Origin: a virus
Direction: 5' to 3' (one strand)
Length of the DNA stretch: 64,000 bases
Virus record (IMG/VR): IMGVR_UViG_3300024495_000015
Coordinates: 62,001-126,000 of that record
Shown here piece after piece: positions 44,697 through 50,525 of this stretch. Within the stretch, counting starts at the first letter, position 1. The number at the start of each line of letters is the position of its first letter. Under the pieces are notes generated by a model. That model did not search any database. It was not told the origin of the DNA and saw only the letters and a program-made list of their open reading frames with translations. The translations under genes were made by a program, and so were the position numbers.

Positions 44697-44909
44697 TTAC
44701 CTAAGATCAAAATTGTTAAACTGTTCACTCACATAATCCCACGAAAACATTGGTCCTTTGACAATAAGATAACTGATGCCCATACATGCTACATAAGCAC
44801 CACCAAATACAAATGCAAGTAACATAAAAGGAAGTGCAAATAGATTCTTCAGCATCACATACCAAGGCAACAGATTGTTGTTTGGTGTTTGAGGAAACTT
44901 CCAGTTCAT
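44697..44909 (-). CDS. Small membrane protein, 70 aa
   Basis: 70 aa. Two adjacent hydrophobic segments (LFALPFMLLAFVFGGAYVAC and MGISYLIVKG) after a Pro/Asn-rich N-terminus, ending in an acidic-aromatic tail (SWDYVSEQFNNFDLR). Start overlaps the upstream stop as ATGA. Inner-membrane role during infection is inferred; not recognised. Confidence 0.75.
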   Translation of the reverse strand: MNWKFPQTPNNNLLPWYVMLKNLFALPFMLLAFVFGGAYVACMGISYLIVKGPMFSWDYVSEQFNNFDLR

Positions 44910-45079
44910 TGGTTTTCAGGATAAAGAATGTCTAGCATTTGTTGATAATACTCATCTGCTTCAACCTCACATTGATGAGATTCAGTTGCATCTTCAATCT
45001 CATATTGTTTTAGGTTGAGAGTGTGAATCACTGTAGAGAGAAGTTCAGTCAGAGCATCAACTTTGTCTGCATCAGTCAT
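44906..45079 (-). CDS. Small acidic helical protein, 57 aa
   Basis: 57 aa from ATG 45079 (MTDADKVDALTELLSTVIHT, ending QMLDILYPENQ). A longer frame to 45106 exists, but 45079 overlaps the stop of the upstream gene as ATGA and is preferred. Predicted helical, strongly acidic in the middle. Function unknown. Confidence 0.72.
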   Translation of the reverse strand: MTDADKVDALTELLSTVIHTLNLKQYEIEDATESHQCEVEADEYYQQMLDILYPENQ

Positions 45080-45207
45080 TGCATTAAGTGCGCAGGTGAT
45101 CCACAAGAAAGATAAAACTCAATCATCCTTTGTGCTTCATCAAGTGTAGAGAATGATTGTATTCTCCACTCTTGTTGATATGGTGTGAAGTAGCGAATCG
45201 TGAACAT
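45076..45207 (-). CDS. Small protein, 43 aa
   Basis: 43 aa from ATG 45207 (MFTIRYFTPYQQEWRIQSFS, TLDEAQRMIEFYLSCGSPAH). The pattern 'Y-F-x-P-Y-x-Q-x-W...F-x-S/T-L-x-E-A-x-x-M-I-x-F-Y-x-S-C-G-S-P-A' is one I recognise from cyanophage small proteins. The frame is open to a TTG at 45258, but the ATG fits the family. Function unknown. Confidence 0.75.
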   Translation of the reverse strand: MFTIRYFTPYQQEWRIQSFSTLDEAQRMIEFYLSCGSPAHLMQ

Positions 45208-45262
45208 CTCAGTGATGAAAGTAGAAACGAAGTACAACTGAAATGAATACAGTTTCAATCAT

Positions 45263-45589
45263 TTACATCAACGAAAATGCTTCAGTTTGAGATACACTAC
45301 CTTCTGGCAGTTTTGTAGTTTCAGCACAGAAAACTGCATCAGCAAAAGTATTAAACTTTCCGAAGTTTACTTGATTACCAACCCAGCAACCTTTGTATTC
45401 ATAAACCATTGCTTGCACAATAAACTCATCACCTTTTGTTTGCTGATTCACAGAATGACGAATCTCAATGTTGTTTCCTTCCTGAGAATAAGTGTCGAAA
45501 CTATTACTCTTAAAGCGACGATTCCAGGTAGGAAAACTTACAGAAACATCAATGTTCTCAGCAAAGAGATTTGCGAAGTGAGCAGTCAT
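45263..45589 (-). CDS. Hypothetical protein, 108 aa, first gene after leader B
   Basis: 108 aa (MTAHFANLFAENIDVSVSFP, VQAMVYEYKGCWVGNQVNFG, ending EGSVSQTEAFSLM). Mixed alpha/beta, soluble, unrecognised. Its start codon abuts leader copy B (AAGGGATTTCACTCA before ATG), marking an operon head. Confidence 0.75.
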   Translation of the reverse strand: MTAHFANLFAENIDVSVSFPTWNRRFKSNSFDTYSQEGNNIEIRHSVNQQTKGDEFIVQAMVYEYKGCWVGNQVNFGKFNTFADAVFCAETTKLPEGSVSQTEAFSLM

Positions 45590-45631
45590 TGAGTGAAATC
45601 CCTTGAACTTCTATAGAATACACGATTTTGG
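45590..45631 (-). promoter_or_regulatory. Leader element copy B
   Basis: Minus strand CCAAAATCGTGTATTCTATA followed by GAAGTTCAAGGGATTTCACT, ending at the start codon of the 108-aa gene. Contains the AAGGG ribosome-site-like tract. One of five near-identical copies. Confidence 0.7.
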
Positions 45632-45644
45632 ACACTGGAGAGAT

Positions 45645-45821
45645 TTATTGTGCCACCTCTACAAGTGTCCTATCAATATATTTTTGATTGAGAATACTCA
45701 GGTAATCAAAAGGCCAAAGAACAGGATTTTCCAGAAAAAACTCATCATCAGCATCAGTCAGTTGTGGATACTTTTCCCGACACATTTGCAGGATTTCTTC
45801 ATCAGTGGGAAACTTGTTCAT
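45645..45821 (-). CDS. Small protein, 58 aa
   Basis: 58 aa (MNKFPTDEEILQMCREKYPQ, LTDADDEFFLENPVLWPFDY, ending DRTLVEVAQ). Acidic and helical. The start lies 2 bases after the stop of the 51-aa gene. Its last codons overlap the conserved upstream half of leader element B (GTGGCACAATAA), an unusual overlap of coding and regulatory sequence. Function unknown. Confidence 0.75.
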   Translation of the reverse strand: MNKFPTDEEILQMCREKYPQLTDADDEFFLENPVLWPFDYLSILNQKYIDRTLVEVAQ

Positions 45822-45823
45822 AA

Positions 45824-45979
45824 TCAGCAGTTGCGAAGTTTCAATTCCTCAATGAGAAGATTCATATACTCTTCTGCTTCTGGTGTCTTTAACAGTGCTG
45901 TATCTGCAATCTCAAAGGATAAATCAGAATCAGCAAGTTCTTGCAGTTCTTCTACAGAATAGAAACCATAATCAGTCAT
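45824..45979 (-). CDS. Small acidic protein, 51 aa
   Basis: 51 aa from ATG 45979 (MTDYGFYSVEELQELADSDL, ending IEELKLRNC). The upstream 12 codons of open frame overlap the previous gene; 45979 lies 4 bases after that stop and is preferred. Helical, net charge strongly negative. Function unknown. Confidence 0.72.
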   Translation of the reverse strand: MTDYGFYSVEELQELADSDLSFEIADTALLKTPEAEEYMNLLIEELKLRNC

Positions 45980-45983
45980 TGAA

Positions 45984-46229
45984 TTAACCTCCACCGTATT
46001 CATAAGCAACAACACCAGCAGGATGATTCACACCTTCGATGACTTTAATTGGTGCAGAATTAAACTCTTTTTGCATATCTTCATTCTTTACTTTTGCATA
46101 ATCACTTTCACCAGATTCACCAAACTGCTCCATAAAGATCTGCTCACAATGAGGCAATGATTCAGCAGCGATTACACACATTCCAGGAGTGTAATCATAC
46201 AGCACTTCGTTGAGAATGTAGAGGTTCAT
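45984..46229 (-). CDS. Hypothetical protein, 81 aa
   Basis: 81 aa from ATG 46229 (MNLYILNEVLYDYTPGMCVI, AAESLPHCEQIFMEQFGESG, ending GVVAYEYGGG). The pattern of beta-strand, 'P-G-x-x-V-I-A-A-x-S', helix and a terminal 'V-V-x-Y-x-Y-G-G-G' resembles a family of small cyanophage proteins. 46229 is 4 bases after the upstream stop; an ATG at 46247 would overlap. Function unknown. Confidence 0.75.
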   Translation of the reverse strand: MNLYILNEVLYDYTPGMCVIAAESLPHCEQIFMEQFGESGESDYAKVKNEDMQKEFNSAPIKVIEGVNHPAGVVAYEYGGG

Positions 46230-46233
46230 TGTT

Positions 46234-46431
46234 TTAGTTGCGGTCATAAACAAGATTCTCAAGTTCAGTAAGAAGTTCGGGCGTGAAGTTTTCTACAATG
46301 AGAACTGGTTCTTCATCCTCATTGCAATCATAATACAATTCACATTCATACTGATAAGCAAGGTCATCATCCAACAACATCAGATTCTCAAGTTGTTGTT
46401 CAATACTGCGAATCAGTTGTTCTTGTGTCAT
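46234..46431 (-). CDS. Small acidic protein, 65 aa
   Basis: 65 aa (MTQEQLIRSIEQQLENLMLL, DDDLAYQYECELYYDCNEDE, ending LENLVYDRN). Very acidic (Asp/Glu near 30%). Start overlaps the upstream stop (ATGA). Such acidic mini-proteins can be DNA mimics, but nothing specific supports this here. Confidence 0.72.
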   Translation of the reverse strand: MTQEQLIRSIEQQLENLMLLDDDLAYQYECELYYDCNEDEEPVLIVENFTPELLTELENLVYDRN

Positions 46432-46613
46432 TTTGCGGGATAAAGACAGGAACTAAGATGACCGGGGCGAACAAGAACTTGCCCACCTTTTGCTGCACAT
46501 TGTGCTTCAATCTTTGGATTGGTAAAAGCAAGAAGAATTGCAGCAAATGCAAGAAATACTACACCAATCCCAAGATAAACAAACACCTCAAACCAAGTTT
46601 CGTTGTTGTTCAA
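46428..46613 (-). CDS. Small membrane protein, 61 aa, TTG start
   Basis: 61 aa with one membrane segment (VFVYLGIGVVFLAFAAILLA) after NNNETWFE, and a soluble Cys-containing tail (QCAAKGGQVLVRPGHLSSCL). There is no in-frame ATG; the TTG at 46611-46613 overlaps the upstream stop as TTGA, so TTG is the likely start. The two tail Cys could form a disulfide. Confidence 0.72.
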   Translation of the reverse strand: MNNNETWFEVFVYLGIGVVFLAFAAILLAFTNPKIEAQCAAKGGQVLVRPGHLSSCLYPAK

Positions 46614-46798
46614 AACTCAACCTCCCAATCAGAATCGTTGTTGAGATTAACCCAGAAAAAGTTCTTTCCATTCAGTGAACGCAAAAATACACGATCACCT
46701 TTGTTTTGTTCAACAATACACTCTGATTCTGATTGCATCAAGTTACAAAATCTGTTCTTTGCTTTCTTAGATTTTGGAGAGACAAATGCAGTGTTCAT
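46610..46798 (-). CDS. Small protein, 62 aa
   Basis: 62 aa (MNTAFVSPKSKKAKNRFCNL, ECIVEQNKGDRVFLRSLNGK, ending NNDSDWEVEF). Basic N-terminus, acidic C-terminus, likely a small beta barrel. It starts 3 bases after the upstream stop. Unrecognised. Confidence 0.72.
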   Translation of the reverse strand: MNTAFVSPKSKKAKNRFCNLMQSESECIVEQNKGDRVFLRSLNGKNFFWVNLNNDSDWEVEF

Positions 46799-46801
46799 TG
46801 T

Positions 46802-47041
46802 TCAAAAGTGCGATTCGGACCAATCAAGTTTGTCACTGTACTTTGCAATACCATCGTAACAACGACCTGCCATCAGATCGTCACCGTCAGCGACATAACC
46901 TTTGAGAAACTCAAAGCAATACTTGATACGCAGTTCAGGTGCAACTGCATCAAGTTGTTGTTGCTTACGCTGCTGATAGTTTGCATTGTAAGCAAACATT
47001 TCACGATCTTCGATGCTGATGGGATGAAACTTGCGATCCAT
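46802..47041 (-). CDS. Hypothetical protein, 79 aa, first gene after leader C
   Basis: 79 aa (MDRKFHPISIEDREMFAYNA, ELRIKYCFEFLKGYVADGDD, ending DKLDWSESHF). Helical. The ATG directly follows leader copy C (AAGGGATTTCACCCA), so it heads an operon of at least six small genes down to 45645. Function unknown. Confidence 0.75.
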   Translation of the reverse strand: MDRKFHPISIEDREMFAYNANYQQRKQQQLDAVAPELRIKYCFEFLKGYVADGDDLMAGRCYDGIAKYSDKLDWSESHF

Positions 47042-47083
47042 TGGGTGAAATCCCTTGAACTTCTATAGAATACACCAATCTGG
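47042..47083 (-). promoter_or_regulatory. Leader element copy C
   Basis: Minus strand CCAGATTGGTGTATTCTATA then GAAGTTCAAGGGATTTCACC, ending at the start of the 79-aa gene. Confidence 0.7.
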
Positions 47084-47103
47084 GCGCTGTGCTCATACCT
47101 TGT

Positions 47104-47121
47104 GACAGTTCCTCAACCGTC
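47104..47121 (-). repeat. Operon-end hairpin overlapping a stop codon
   Basis: Minus strand GACGGTT-GAGG-AACTGTC (one G-U pair); the TGA stop of the 85-aa gene lies in the stem/loop. Confidence 0.6.
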
Positions 47122-47370
47122 CGCATTTACTACATTTTCAATCATTTCATTCACATAATCTTCATCATAAAACTGTGAAATCTCTTCTACCAATTCATCT
47201 GGAGTAGAACAACTTTCACGCAGATTCATTTCAATTTGTTCTGATACAAATTGCACCAAACTGTCTAGATCCATTCCATCAACCAACTGCTCAACATAGT
47301 TGGCAAGCAGTTTATCGTACTGATCTTGAGTAAGTTCCATTTTGTTTGTGAAGTTAGGAAGGGAAATCAT
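47113..47370 (-). CDS. Conserved-type acidic protein, 85 aa
   Basis: 85 aa (core: ELTQDQYDKLLANYVEQLVD, GMDLDSLVQFVSEQI, ELVEEISQFYDEDYV). The 'Y-V-x-x-L-V-D-G-M-D-L/M-D-x-L' core belongs to a family of small helical cyanophage proteins. The ATG at 47370 overlaps the upstream stop (ATGA); the ATG at 47340 is where the family usually begins, so the start is uncertain by 10 codons. Confidence 0.82.
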   Translation of the reverse strand: MISLPNFTNKMELTQDQYDKLLANYVEQLVDGMDLDSLVQFVSEQIEMNLRESCSTPDELVEEISQFYDEDYVNEMIENVVNADG

Positions 47371-47582
47371 TTTTTGAGAAAGTTTTTGATGAAACTAAGA
47401 ATTAGAATCACACCAAACACCTGCCAATAGGTGACAGTCAAACCAATCAGAAAATGGATAATTGCATATAGCACACCTGCGAAGATTGCAGTGGCAATGA
47501 GACTACCAATCAGTTCTCCAATCAATCCACTAATCTCAACTAAAATCTCTTTGATTTGTTGCTTTTCAGAAGAAATAGTCAT
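47367..47582 (-). CDS. Small membrane protein, 71 aa
   Basis: 71 aa. Amphipathic N-terminal helix (SSEKQQIKEILVEISGLIGE), then two hydrophobic segments (SLIATAIFAGVLYAIIHFLI and VTYWQVFGVILILSFI), ending KNFLKK on the positive side. Start is 2 bases after the upstream stop (TGATTATG). Unrecognised; inner-membrane localisation inferred. Confidence 0.75.
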   Translation of the reverse strand: MTISSEKQQIKEILVEISGLIGELIGSLIATAIFAGVLYAIIHFLIGLTVTYWQVFGVILILSFIKNFLKK

Positions 47583-47584
47583 AA

Positions 47585-47809
47585 TCAGTTCTTGAAGTAA
47601 AAACCTGCAGTTTTGTTCATTGCAATCAATTTATCTTGAATCTCTTGCAACTCTGGTTCATAACAACCTTCATATAAATCATCACTATCAACTTCTGCAG
47701 TTTCCTCCAGATAGAGTGTTCCACCTTCAAGAAGTGGAGTGTAATACATTGCACCTTCTGCATCAATAGAATATGCACAACCGTGACCTTCGGGAATGTA
47801 TAGAATCAT
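47585..47809 (-). CDS. Hypothetical acidic protein, 74 aa
   Basis: 74 aa (MILYIPEGHGCAYSIDAEGA, MYYTPLLEGGTLYLEETAEV, ending NKTAGFYFKN). Beta-rich first half with 'A-Y-S-I-D-A-E-G-A-M-Y-Y-T-P-L', helical end. It starts 3 bases after the upstream stop. A small-protein type I associate with cyanophages; function unknown. Confidence 0.75.
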   Translation of the reverse strand: MILYIPEGHGCAYSIDAEGAMYYTPLLEGGTLYLEETAEVDSDDLYEGCYEPELQEIQDKLIAMNKTAGFYFKN

Positions 47810-47812
47810 TGT

Positions 47813-48019
47813 TCAGTGAGTGTTGAGAATGTGACGGTAATCAATAGACTTAATGCACCAACCAGTCCAAGATGTAATCTCTTCGACTAGATCTTCTTCA
47901 TCATCTGCTTCTACAATCTGACCGATTGTTTCTTCAGTGATTGCGTTCATCTCTTCTGCAGAGATTTCATCTTCAGCACCAGTGAAATCAAACTCAATGT
48001 CAGTAACTTGGAATTGCAT
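47813..48019 (-). CDS. Small acidic protein, 68 aa
   Basis: 68 aa from ATG 48019 (MQFQVTDIEFDFTGAEDEIS, ITSWTGWCIKSIDYRHILNT). The start shares one base with the upstream stop (TAATG), chosen over a Met three codons upstream. 'V-x-D-I-E-F-D-F', an acidic middle and 'E-I-T-S-x-T-G-W-C-I-x-S-I-D-Y' are typical of a small cyanophage family. Function unknown. Confidence 0.8.
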   Translation of the reverse strand: MQFQVTDIEFDFTGAEDEISAEEMNAITEETIGQIVEADDEEDLVEEITSWTGWCIKSIDYRHILNTH

Positions 48020-48153
48020 TACTTGCAATAGTTAGGGTCAATTTGACAGAAACGATCTGCTTGTTGTTCTTGATACTCATTCACAGTAGCGTGAGCAGCA
48101 AGACCAACACGAAGACCAAGCGCGAGAGTAGCAATCAAAAAAGCAATTCGCAT
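48019..48153 (-). CDS. Small secreted or membrane-anchored protein, 44 aa
   Basis: 44 aa. MRIAFLIATLALGLRVGLAA has a signal-peptide or anchor profile, with AAHA as a possible cleavage site, followed by TVNEYQEQQADRFCQIDPNY with two Cys. Both ends are locked by TGATG/TAATG overlaps with neighbours, which strongly supports it. Likely periplasmic or membrane in the host. Confidence 0.78.
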   Translation of the reverse strand: MRIAFLIATLALGLRVGLAAHATVNEYQEQQADRFCQIDPNYCK

Positions 48154-48299
48154 CAGACTTCATCCCTCATTTGACCAACTTTGTCATAAAGTTGCTCAAT
48201 ATCCACATCCAGATGTTCACTCAATTCTATCCAATCGTGAAACTCAATCAATGCAAGAATTGCATCCAATTCTTCAAAAGTGAGAGTGGTTTTAGTCAT
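48153..48299 (-). CDS. Small acidic helical protein, 48 aa
   Basis: 48 aa (MTKTTLTFEELDAILALIEF, HDWIELSEHLDVDIEQLYDK, ending MRDEV). One-base overlaps (TGATG) at both ends. Two amphipathic helices, possibly a dimer. Function unknown. Confidence 0.78.
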   Translation of the reverse strand: MTKTTLTFEELDAILALIEFHDWIELSEHLDVDIEQLYDKVGQMRDEV

Positions 48300-48547
48300 C
48301 AAACTGCACCTTGCATAAAGTTGTACTCTTGAACCAGACCAATGTTGTCACCAGTGATGACATAATCCATTGCGATTCTCTCATCAATCTCGCGGATTGC
48401 ATCTTTCTTGGTGATGCACTTCTGAGAGATTGTATCAATACCCTTCCAAGAAAGAATCTTGAGAGTGTGAGTAGAACAATCCTCAATGGGATAGAATCCC
48501 ACGAGCATTGTGCCGTCTTTTGATTGAAGTGTGGGAAACTCGGTCAT
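48299..48547 (-). CDS. Hypothetical protein, 82 aa, first gene after leader D
   Basis: 82 aa (MTEFPTLQSKDGTMLVGFYP, IEDCSTHTLKILSWKGIDTI, ending GLVQEYNFMQGAV). Mixed alpha/beta, soluble, unrecognised. The ATG abuts leader copy D; it heads an operon of seven overlapping small genes down to 47113. Confidence 0.75.
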   Translation of the reverse strand: MTEFPTLQSKDGTMLVGFYPIEDCSTHTLKILSWKGIDTISQKCITKKDAIREIDERIAMDYVITGDNIGLVQEYNFMQGAV

Positions 48548-48588
48548 GGGTGAAATCCCTTGAACTTCTTAAGAATACACGATTTTGG
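48548..48588 (-). promoter_or_regulatory. Leader element copy D
   Basis: Minus strand CCCAAAATCGTGTATTCTTA then AGAAGTTCAAGGGATTTCAC, ending at the start of the 82-aa gene. Confidence 0.7.
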
Positions 48589-48604
48589 GTCAGGAAACCA
48601 GAGC

Positions 48605-48630
48605 GTGTGCCAGAAATCGAACTGGCACAC
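48605..48630 (-). repeat. Operon-end hairpin, perfect 9-bp stem
   Basis: GTGTGCCAG-TTCGATTT-CTGGCACAC on the minus strand, 15 bases after the stop of the 147-aa gene. The loop resembles a tRNA T-loop, but no tRNA body is present. Confidence 0.75.
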
Positions 48631-48645
48631 CTCTCTTAGTTTATA

Positions 48646-49089
48646 TCAACGAGCGTACAAATATCCTCCCGACCAATCGCAATTCTCAAGCACATATTCA
48701 CGATCAGTAATCAATCGCAAATCATAGCGAACACCTTTAGCAGGAGACTTCCAACTGGCAGACTTATAAACTTCTCCCGTTTGCTTATCAATGAAGCAAT
48801 GAACACTGCGGGAACCGCCACCATTAACCAAAATCACTTTGTGATACTTTTTACCAGTTTCTACCTGATAATCAATGTCGCACTCTCCAGACTTGAGTTC
48901 ATCAATCTTGCGCTGATGATACTCTTGGGTATCAGCATCATTCGCGAACTTTTGATGACCGCGAATAGAATACTCAACATAATTCTGTTTGAGTGCTTCA
49001 ATCAGCATTTGAGTGTACTTAACAACATTCTCAGCAATTTGTTGCTTTGCTTGTTGTTGAGCAGGAAAATCAACGAAAGCAGTTGTCAT
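48646..49089 (-). CDS. Conserved cyanophage-type protein, 147 aa, after leader E
   Basis: 147 aa. Helical N-terminal half (QQQAKQQIAENVVKYTQMLI, EALKQNYVEYSI) and a conserved C-terminal half (GGGSRSVHCFIDKQTGEVYK, SASWKSPAKGVRYDLRL, ending GGYLYAR). I recognise the 'SRSVHCFIDKxTGEVYKxASWKxPAKGVRY' block as common in T4-like cyanophages; no activity is known to me. It is transcribed from leader E and followed by a perfect hairpin, so probably monocistronic. Confidence 0.87.
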   Translation of the reverse strand: MTTAFVDFPAQQQAKQQIAENVVKYTQMLIEALKQNYVEYSIRGHQKFANDADTQEYHQRKIDELKSGECDIDYQVETGKKYHKVILVNGGGSRSVHCFIDKQTGEVYKSASWKSPAKGVRYDLRLITDREYVLENCDWSGGYLYAR

Positions 49090-49130
49090 TGGGTGAAATC
49101 CCTTGAACTTCTTAAGAATACATCATTTTG
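49090..49130 (-). promoter_or_regulatory. Leader element copy E with palindrome
   Basis: Minus strand CAAAATGATGTATTCTTAAG then AAGTTCAAGGGATTTCACCC, ending at the start of the 147-aa gene. Just upstream lies the palindrome GAGCACAGTGCTC (49130-49142), a possible operator. Confidence 0.7.
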
Positions 49131-49149
49131 AGCACTGTGCTCATTTACT

Positions 49150-49171
49150 GTGCCACTTTCATAAGTGTCAC
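49150..49171 (-). repeat. Operon-end hairpin overlapping a stop codon
   Basis: GTGACACTT-ATGA-AAGTGGCAC on the minus strand (8 of 9 paired); contains the TGA stop of the 84-aa gene. Confidence 0.6.
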
Positions 49172-49422
49172 CATTTGTTTTGTTGAATGAGGATCTTTTT
49201 GATTTCTTGATAAATGAACTGACGAAGTTTAGGTTCGGTAGTGTTATCAAAAGCATAATACAGTCGATTCAGATACTCATTCTGTGTTGCACCAATGTTA
49301 CCATCACCACCGATGTCATTGAGTGATGAACCTGCAACAACTTTCGATTTTCCAAAGTTACCTGAGACACGCCCAGTTGTTCTCAGTTTAGGGCGAATCT
49401 TTGAGAGGTTAGAGTAAGTCAT
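49168..49422 (-). CDS. Hypothetical protein, 84 aa
   Basis: 84 aa (MTYSNLSKIRPKLRTTGRVS, VVAGSSLNDIGGDGNIGATQ, ending IKKILIQQNKW). Basic Gly/Ser-rich first half, helical second half. Start overlaps the upstream stop (ATGA). Last gene of an eight-gene operon; an imperfect hairpin covers its stop. Unrecognised. Confidence 0.75.
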   Translation of the reverse strand: MTYSNLSKIRPKLRTTGRVSGNFGKSKVVAGSSLNDIGGDGNIGATQNEYLNRLYYAFDNTTEPKLRQFIYQEIKKILIQQNKW

Positions 49423-49592
49423 TCATCCTCTTCATAAGGGAACATTTCATCATACTCTTCATCTGTGAGAGTAAGATACTGAACATTAGCATTTTTGTGC
49501 TCTTCAGCATACACTAACTGATAATGTGCAAAAGAACTAGGATCGGAACTAGCAAACTCTACCAGACCATCAATCAAACAAAGGTAATTCAT
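49419..49592 (-). CDS. Small acidic protein, 57 aa
   Basis: 57 aa (MNYLCLIDGLVEFASSDPSS, FAHYQLVYAEEHKNANV, ending MFPYEEDE). ATGA overlaps at both ends. C-terminal third strongly acidic. Function unknown. Confidence 0.75.
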   Translation of the reverse strand: MNYLCLIDGLVEFASSDPSSFAHYQLVYAEEHKNANVQYLTLTDEEYDEMFPYEEDE

Positions 49593-49732
49593 TTGAAACT
49601 CACATTTACACCAATTACTTTTGCTTTTGGATTTCGTGCAGTAGCAGTTTCTCTTGCATCTTTAGGAGAGTTAGCATACACCTCTTCCTTAAAGACTTTG
49701 CCACCAACATACAGATCAACAATGTACTTCAT
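49589..49732 (-). CDS. Small conserved-type protein, 47 aa
   Basis: 47 aa (MKYIVDLYVGGKVFKEEVYA, NSPKDARETATARNPKAKVI). The 'Y-x-V-x-L-Y-x-G-G-K-V-F-K-x-x-V-x-A-x-S-P-x-D-A...A-x-N-P-x-A-x-V-I-G-V-N' pattern is a recurrent cyanophage beta-alpha-beta mini-protein. ATGA overlaps on both sides. Function unknown. Confidence 0.82.
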   Translation of the reverse strand: MKYIVDLYVGGKVFKEEVYANSPKDARETATARNPKAKVIGVNVSFK

Positions 49733-49923
49733 AGTGTTTGCCAGTGTTGTGCTTCTTTGATGTTAGAATTGAAAAACTTTTGAATGATAGAATCAATCAC
49801 AGGATACCATTCTTCGTTTGCACTAGGATACCCACATTCTCGTGCTTGATTGAGAAACTTAAGGATGCAAGTTTCCTCATTAGGAGTAAAATTAACGCGA
49901 TTGAAAGTGTAACCGTCAGTCAT
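49729..49923 (-). CDS. Hypothetical protein, 64 aa
   Basis: 64 aa from ATG 49923 (MTDGYTFNRVNFTPNEETCI, ending KEAQHWQTL). The codon before it in frame is TTG; the ATG is preferred because it overlaps the upstream stop by one base (TGATG). Unrecognised; helical C-terminal half. Confidence 0.75.
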   Translation of the reverse strand: MTDGYTFNRVNFTPNEETCILKFLNQARECGYPSANEEWYPVIDSIIQKFFNSNIKEAQHWQTL

Positions 49924-50081
49924 CAATCATCTCCAAAGTTGTTGACAAGAAAATCCTCAAGTTCGCAAAGTTCCACCTCATCTAAGGAGTCAATGTAGTT
50001 ACGCAAAGTATCTTCTAAGACACCATTATTCTTTTTGCAAGTTTCATACAGAAACTCAAAAAGTTGCGTTTTGTTAGTCAT
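49923..50081 (-). CDS. Small acidic protein, 52 aa
   Basis: 52 aa (MTNKTQLFEFLYETCKKNNG, VLEDTLRNYIDSLDEVE, ending FLVNNFGDD). Helical, strongly acidic. It starts 2 bases after the upstream stop (TGATTATG). Function unknown. Confidence 0.75.
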   Translation of the reverse strand: MTNKTQLFEFLYETCKKNNGVLEDTLRNYIDSLDEVELCELEDFLVNNFGDD

Positions 50082-50083
50082 AA

Positions 50084-50353
50084 TCAGTTTGCGTAGATTG
50101 CCAGACCCTTACGGTCACGGATTGAATCATCAATCACCTCACCAATCTGTTCGTAAATGTAGTCGGAACCACCTACATCAGCGAGCACATCTTGAGTGAA
50201 AAGAGAAGAAAAATACTTCTCTTGATTGTCCTCACCATCAAACTCAACAACATCGTGTTGAGTGAATACAAACGCAGCACAGGGAGCGTTCTCACCTTGA
50301 CTCTCAATCATTTGGTTGATAGAGTCACGAAGTTCAGAAAGAGTGCGATACAT
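50084..50353 (-). CDS. Hypothetical protein, 89 aa
   Basis: 89 aa from ATG 50353 (MYRTLSELRDSINQMIESQG, AAFVFTQHDVVEFDGEDNQE, ending DRKGLAIYAN). The pattern 'helix, E-x-x-P-C-A-A-F-V-F-T-x-x-D-V' and 'I-Y-x-Q-I-G-E-x-I-D-D-x-I' matches small cyanophage proteins I recall. Start 2 bases after the upstream stop; the longer frame begins with TTG. Function unknown. Confidence 0.8.
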   Translation of the reverse strand: MYRTLSELRDSINQMIESQGENAPCAAFVFTQHDVVEFDGEDNQEKYFSSLFTQDVLADVGGSDYIYEQIGEVIDDSIRDRKGLAIYAN

Positions 50354-50355
50354 AA

Positions 50356-50523
50356 TCAAACAGGGGTAACTTCAACAGAGCGGATAAGATTTGTGCGATC
50401 TCGTGCTAGGTAATCGTCTGCAATCTTGCCACAAGATGAACGAGACTTAATGAATGTTTCTTCATAATAAGTCTCTGCACTGTTGGGGACTTTATACTCA
50501 ATCAAGAGTCGATAGTTGTTCAT
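50356..50523 (-). CDS. Small basic protein, 55 aa
   Basis: 55 aa from ATG 50523 (MNNYRLLIEYKVPNSAETYY, EETFIKSRSSCGKIAD, ending VEVTPV). Upstream open frame ignored because 50523 lies 2 bases after the previous stop. Beta-alpha-beta prediction. Function unknown. Confidence 0.76.
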   Translation of the reverse strand: MNNYRLLIEYKVPNSAETYYEETFIKSRSSCGKIADDYLARDRTNLIRSVEVTPV

Positions 50524-50525
50524 AA

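Noticed and set aside
45211-45262. 17-codon ORF (MIETVFISVVLRFYFHH) before the 43-aa gene
   Set aside because: Too short and without independent support; more likely untranslated leader.
48605-48630. tRNA-like T-arm (CCAG-TTCGATTT-CTGG)
   Set aside because: No acceptor, D or anticodon arm nearby and the stem is 9 bp; it belongs to the operon-end hairpin family.
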